From: Allodiplogaster sudhausi
Taxonomy: Eukaryota > Nematoda > Chromadorea > Rhabditida > Diplogasteridae
Assembly: GCA_945643635.1 (NCBI GenBank)
Contig: CALZFC010000016.1
Span: forward strand, 1,481,001 to 1,545,000
Direction of reading: 5' to 3'
DNA: 64,000 nt
Under the pieces are notes generated by a model. The model saw nothing but the letters and a program-made list of their open reading frames with translations. It made no database searches and had not been told where the DNA came from. Below, piece by piece: positions 58,684-64,000 of this stretch (positions are counted from its first letter, which is position 1; each line of letters begins with the position of its first letter). The translations under genes were made by a program, and so were the position numbers.

Positions 58684-59179
58684 TGCGATGGGAATACCCT
58701 TTCCCTTAGTTGTTGCACTCAAACTGCACTTAATTTGTTATACATTTCATTTCTACACTAAAAAATTGCTTTAAAAATTGAAATTTCCCCCGGTTTGCCT
58801 TCTCCTCTCACAGTCAAAACTTCTTAGAAAACTGCTTTATTAGAATTACAACATCACCAAAACACAAATAGCAATACAACAAAATACAAGTAAATTGAGA
58901 AGAATGGAAGGCAACGATGTGTCCCGTCAAGAAATGGTTTCTAGCTTCTGAGGCTAAAGACAACTAATATCTAGACACTTCCTGGAAGCAAAAAATGAAC
59001 ATGAAAGCGATAAATATATCGTGTAAATAGTTCTTATGGTATGCTTATCAAAGAATAACAAGAACTTAGAGTACCAGCGAAATGTTATTAGTCTTCGTTA
59101 CGCAATACATTAAACATATAAAATTACAGTATACCACAAGTTGTTTAAATTACCGTATGCTTCTAAACTCTCCAGTCGC
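58684..59179. other. Spacer between phosphatase and epoxide hydrolase
   Basis: No exon was recognised. It contains the epoxide hydrolase 3' flank and the phosphatase upstream region. Confidence 0.4.
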
Positions 59180-62100
59180 TTATTTCTTCTTGTTGTTGAG
59201 GAGTCCGCCAACGAATGAGAAGAGATGCTGAGACAGCCACTCGGGATGTTCGAAGGCAGCAAAGTGACCGCCATCCGGGAAGGAGGTGTGCGACGTGAGA
59301 TTGTACATGGTCGAGGAGATCTCTGGCGGTTCCTTGTCGAAGAGTTCGTTCTTGAAGTGCGCATGGCCAGTCGGCACCGAAAGGTACACCCTGCAAATAC
59401 GGAATTAAAAAAATTGATGAACATTACATCTTCACAAACTTTTTCTGTATTACATAATATATTCAAACACAAAAAGCATTCCAGCGGCTTCTTTAGCAGC
59501 ATCGTTAGACTTACAATTTGGAGACAAAAGAGTAGTTTTTTAAGCGTATTTTTATGACCACGAGAATACTTTTTAATATTTATTTTTAAGTACATCTTTA
59601 TGAACGAAAATTTGCAGGCAACTAAAAAATATTTTTGCCAATATTCTGCAAGAAAAAAACTAGACCCAGCGAGCTTCTGGTTCTCAGCATCAGTGAAGCA
59701 CTCGCGGTAGAATCGCTGAGACGAGACAATGTTACCCTGAGTCCAGTAGATCGTCACGATGGTGAGCAGCTCGTCCATCGTGAACTTCCTGATGGGAGGG
59801 AGAGATTTGAAACTGAGGGGGTGCGGGGATAGTTGGGGGGGGGAGTTCGGGGTACACTTGAGGAAGAGTTGGGGGATAGTCACCAATGAATGCAGAAAGG
59901 AAGTAAAGAGAAACGGTATGTGGAAATAACACAAGGATTAATGAAAAAAACAGTAAGCAAGAGTTCAGGAAAGAGGATGGAAGAGTGAAAGTTGAAAGGA
60001 AGAAATACAAATGGAATGGCACTAACTTAGTGAGCCCTCCATCAGGCAGATCGATGAAGTCGTTATTGGTCCAAGTGGAGAACTTCTCGAGGATGTAGGC
60101 AGCGAGGCCGATTGGCGAGTCATTCAGGGCCGTGCCTGAACAAGCGAGATTTATAATCATTTTTTATTATCAAATGATGAAATAATTAATTATTTCTTTA
60201 ATTTCGTAATTCTTACTTAAAAAAGGACAATCAAATTTCGCGCCAACCTACCGACAGTATCTGGCTTGGTTGCCTGTAGGTGCATGTAGCCACTCTCCAC
60301 GATGAAATTGCCAAAGTTTGAGAAGAAGTTGAAGTTGTGGTAACTAAAGCAAGAAGTTAAAGATCTAAAAAGTTGGTGGGGGGGGGGGGGCGGGGAGTCC
60401 CGTCAATGGAACAACAGACTTCTCTTGTAACATCGGGTGCCAACATATATTTTTTAAAGAGTGAAAAAAGTTTTTTTTAAACGAACTGCTCGTGCGCAAA
60501 GAGCTGTTTGGGGAAGAAGGATCCGAGGAAAGAGAGGGCGATCGCCTTGAAGTTACCACTGAAGCCAGCACCGAGCATGTTGAGGTGAATTCCGTAGACA
60601 CTATAAAGTTAGCGACAGTTATTGTGAACTCTTAAATTTGCCTGAGAAAAATTAAACATTACCGTACGACACTTTGTTTTTAAAAGGAGTTGACAGTAAT
60701 AGTGAAGCAAAAAGGAACGAAACAATCTCACTTTTCAGGATACAGCTTGGCGAGGTTGCTAAGGATAAGAGCTCCCCAGTCGCCGCCCTGTAAAGAAAAG
60801 ATGGAAGTACTGCTGTCGTAATTTTCTCAAAATATGTAGATAATTGTAAAGTATAAACAAATACCTGAAGGTAGAACTTGTTGAATCCGAGACGGAGCAT
60901 CAGCTTCCTGAACACGCGAGCGGCTGCGGCCTGACTGAAGCCTGAAAAAGAAAACAAATGCTTAAAAATACTTTTTCGCGATATCTTTCATTCATCATAC
61001 CACTAAATTCATGAACACTAATCATGATCGAATATAATTGATCTTTAAATTTTTTTTAACAAAGACAGCTCCACAGTTGCAATTTTGACATCTTTTTCTC
61101 TATGTCAACCTATTTTCGCGTTACTTTTATACGTTTATTTATCCTCTTCGATGATTTTGCAATTCGGATTACTCAATTAAAACGTAAGTAAAATCTTGTG
61201 TAAGATGAAAACGTCGGCATGCCTCTCTTCTTGGGTTGCCCGGAGAAGCCATAGCCCGGGATCGAGGGGGCGATGACTTCGAAGGCAAAGTCAGAGGGCA
61301 GACCGTGAGCTGCTGGGTCGACGAGACGAGGGATGAGCTTGTAGAACTGGAATGAGAAGAAAAGTATTGGCGGGAATATTTAATATTTTGAAAATTCTCC
61401 GCCCCACCTCGAAGACGTTTCCGGGCCAGCCATGCACGAGAAGCAGCGGCAGAACACGCTTGTACTTGCCTGCTGCCGGCTTGGCATGGTAGAAGTGAAC
61501 CTAAAACAAGATTAAACATAAGAATAAAATTAAAAATAACTTTTCTTTTAAAAAATTTTTCCTTTTTAAGCGATTCAATTTGCGCAGTACAGAGAAAAAA
61601 GGGTGGTCCGAGGGTCTCACAAAAGTGGATGGGTACGACCTCCGAAGGCCTCAAAAGAAGGGTGGGTAAGCCAAAAATTTAATTTTTTTCGTAAAAAAAA
61701 AAACTAGGGTGGGTAAGCCAAAAATTTGAATTTTCTGGTCTTAAAAATTGCGTGGATAGCCCGGTTCGGACCCCCTTTTATTCCCTGGCGCAATACTAAT
61801 GTTAAGTATTGTGTATATTGAATTCCTCAAAACACCAATAATACAAAGGAATAGTGAAATAACAAAAAAGCCAGAAATATTCGCCCACCTTGACACCCTC
61901 GATCTCGGTAGTGAACTGTTTGAATTGGTTGAGCAGCTTCTCCTGCTTGCGCCAGTCGAACTTTGTGAGCCAGTATTCTTTCACCTGGAAAAGAAATCAT
62001 GCAGCACTCTTAAGGCTGAAATTAAATTGAAGGAAAAATGAATTTTGTATTGATCATTAAACTAGTTAACTAATTGTAAATACATAATTTAAATAGGCAG

Positions 62101-62922
62101 CAAAACCAGGGTGAAAAAGTCATGTCCGAAACGCAGCATCCACTTCTTTGGGCATTAATGAAGCAATATCCCGGTCCGTTTTTGGTAGAAATTACAGCGA
62201 AAATCCGCTGCTACATTCCCATGCCTTCCTATCCGAGCCCAAAAGCCCCATACCCTCCCTGTTTTGTAGGACGCATGACAGAGAGAGACTTTCAATCTAT
62301 GAGCAAAACCAAAAAAGGACAACCCTCGATTGCCTGACCTGCTTGAGGTAGTTGGCATTGAATCCGTAGCGGAAGTCGTTCGCGTCTTCGAGTGGTTCAT
62401 GCGAGATGCGCGACTTCTGGAGGCGCTCATTGAGATCCTGGAAAAAATCGGCTTCAAAACAAAGTTTCACAAATCTACAATTTCGTTTACTTTTCAACAT
62501 ATTTGCCTCATCTTTATGTTTAAATTACTTTCATCTTTTGATGGTGCGGGGTTATGGAAAACACTATATCGTGATAACAAGGAAAGTAGCAAGACCAAAC
62601 TAGAGTTGGGGAAAATGAGGACATGACGGCAACGAAATATAGGTCGCACTTTGTATTCTCGGTAATCATCTTTGCCATCGATATGGGTCAATGGTTTGAT
62701 AGCGTGCTAGCGATCGTTCACAAATGTCCAACAGCAACCATTATCTCTGGTGTTATCGCCAGAAAGGTTCAAATCGAACATTATAACAGTGATAACGAAA
62801 GCAGTGAACAGAGAGATGGTAAAGACATGGAAGGAACGACATAGTTCGAGAAGGAGATGACAGAGAGGGAGGAAAAAGATATGCATCTGAAGGTACAGAA
62901 AGAGATAGAGGGAGAGAAAGAG

Positions 62923-62960
<38 letters not shown>

Positions 62961-63866
62961 GACGAGAGAGAGAGATAGGACGAGAGAAGGGGTGATGGAG
63001 TGGCCAACCTTGATGGTATCCTCGGGAACGGCCACTTCAAAAGGAGTGATCTTGGTGTCATCCTGGCGACGCTTACCCGCCCCGAACCAGCCATTCTCCT
63101 CGATCAAGACCTGAAAGAAAGAGAATTTATCGAAAATTACGACATTAATTAATCAACAAGAAATAAAATAAAATAAATTAAATAGAAATGCGCACTAATA
63201 CAATAAAGATTCCGGTTGGCTGCTGGAAACGTTCCTTTTTCAAGAATATAACAATCATTTGTTGATTATCGGCTTGGATGTAAGTAATTCTAGTGGGAAG
63301 GGAAGTTTGCATACGGTATTATGGAGTAAGAGTGATGTGCAGGTTTGGGTGGGAAAAAAGGACGCCTCTAGTGCAAGCTAGGGGCAACTCATTCTACGAA
63401 TCTTGGCTTCTACGAATCTTGGCTACACTCCCGGTTCGGGTTCCTATTCGATAAAGTTGTTTGGTGTATTGCTAGAATTACAGATTCAAGGGGATAATCT
63501 CGGTTATTTGGGAAGTATGACCGTATAATTTGGATTAACGAGTTAGGTCAAATTTAAGGAGTACGAAGCATACTAAACCATGAACAGAAAACTACTTGTA
63601 AGAAAGACTACATCAGTACAGGAATAAGTAAGAACCTCCTTGTCAGTAACAGGATAAAACACATCGATGCGTGCCATCAATTCCAAGAAAAACTCTCCGT
63701 TATTTAAGCAGCAATTCGAGACAAATATATTTTCAAAACGAAAGTAAACTTTAACAAGCAGCAAACACGAATTCGGTACCTTCTCCTTTGGTTGGAAAGA
63801 CTTGTAGGCGACGAAGGCGCCGACGGCAATGAGAACCGGAAGCACCAAGTGCTTCAGGAGGCCCAT
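59180..63866 (-). CDS. Microsomal-type epoxide hydrolase (EPHX1-like)
   Basis: Thirteen exons: 63866-63780, 63112-63010, about 62437-62339, 61985-61890, 61500-61410, 61348-61223, about 60942-60866, about 60788-60733, 60600-60483, about 60341-60251, 60138-60028, about 59788-59666 and 59391-59180, in all about 460 residues, the usual EPHX1 length. The N-terminus MGLLKHLVLPVLIAVGAFVA is a membrane anchor. The alpha/beta-hydrolase fold shows HGWPGN (oxyanion region), PGYGFSGQPKKRGFSQ, the nucleophile Asp in GGDWGA, the EPHX1-typical ESGYMHLQATKPDTVG and NDSPIGLAAYILEKFSTWT, and the catalytic His in DGGHFAAFEHP. It hydrolyses epoxides to diols at the ER membrane (family knowledge); the substrate here could be xenobiotic, lipid or hormone-like. 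The exon ending at 61223 has a GC donor. All motifs look intact. Confidence 0.9.
62927..62958. repeat. (GA)n microsatellite in epoxide hydrolase intron
   Basis: A GA run in the intron between exons 2 and 3, embedded in purine-rich sequence from about 62850 to 62990. Confidence 0.9.
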
Positions 63867-64000
63867 CGCTTAGCTGAGCTTAAAAAGTTGAGCGTAAGGT
63901 AACTCTTATTCTTCTTAAGCTTCAATCAGATCATTACACCTACGAGCATTCAACAATGCGACAGCAGATTTCCGTGCAGAATTAAAGACCGCGAATCAAT
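63867..64000. promoter_or_regulatory. 5' flank of the epoxide hydrolase gene
   Basis: Sequence directly upstream of the start codon. It must contain part of the 5' UTR or promoter, but no specific motif was identified before the window ends. Confidence 0.3.

Overview
The window is eukaryotic DNA with short, mostly phase-conserved introns, tandem paralogues, TA-flanked inverted-repeat elements and (CT)n tracts. The gene families (multi-domain TIL-type cysteine-rich secreted proteins, srsx-like 7TM receptors, a cys-loop ligand-gated channel, a divergent PP1-type phosphatase) fit a nematode best. No species call is possible from sequence alone. All gene models were assembled by hand from reading frames, splice consensus and intron phase; 5' ends are the weakest parts.

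Region 1 (1-23.5 kb, minus strand): five tandem paralogues of one secreted cysteine-rich family, called here TIL-A (369-2364), TIL-B (3343-6890), TIL-C (8750-10155), TIL-D (11430 to about 14237) and TIL-E (17939-23501). In A, C and E a first exon carrying the signal peptide ends in phase 1. It is followed by small exons encoding C-x4-C-x5-C modules and then TIL inhibitor domains. A lacks the cysteine-rich TIL exons, B looks decayed, and E has the longest array. Three inverted-repeat elements and one intron-filling hairpin lie among them. A sixth member, TIL-G (51511-54284), lies about 28 kb beyond the end of this array.

Region 2 (24-41 kb, minus strand): five tandem srsx-like 7TM receptors (GPCR1-5), each of eight exons, plus one orphan first exon. 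The duplication unit carried an intronic tRNA-like relic and, upstream, a decayed copy of sequence next to, and including part of, exon 1 of the neighbouring channel gene.

Region 3 (42-48.7 kb, plus strand): a cys-loop ligand-gated ion channel gene (42181-45282) with an apparent one-base frameshift, then a probable type-I membrane protein with a three-finger-like ectodomain (46387-48143) and a broken copy of its exon at 48.7 kb.

Region 4 (49-64 kb, minus strand): a secreted Pro/Thr/Leu tandem-repeat protein (48973-50542), TIL-G, a divergent PP1-like phosphatase (55710-58683) and a microsomal-type (EPHX1-like) epoxide hydrolase (59180-63866).

The most notable points are the 235-nt intron of TIL-A that is almost entirely a hairpin, the TGA in TIL-B exactly at a conserved cysteine, the loss of the same 3' splice site in four of five receptors, the intronic tRNA-like relics, and the frequency of GC-AG introns.
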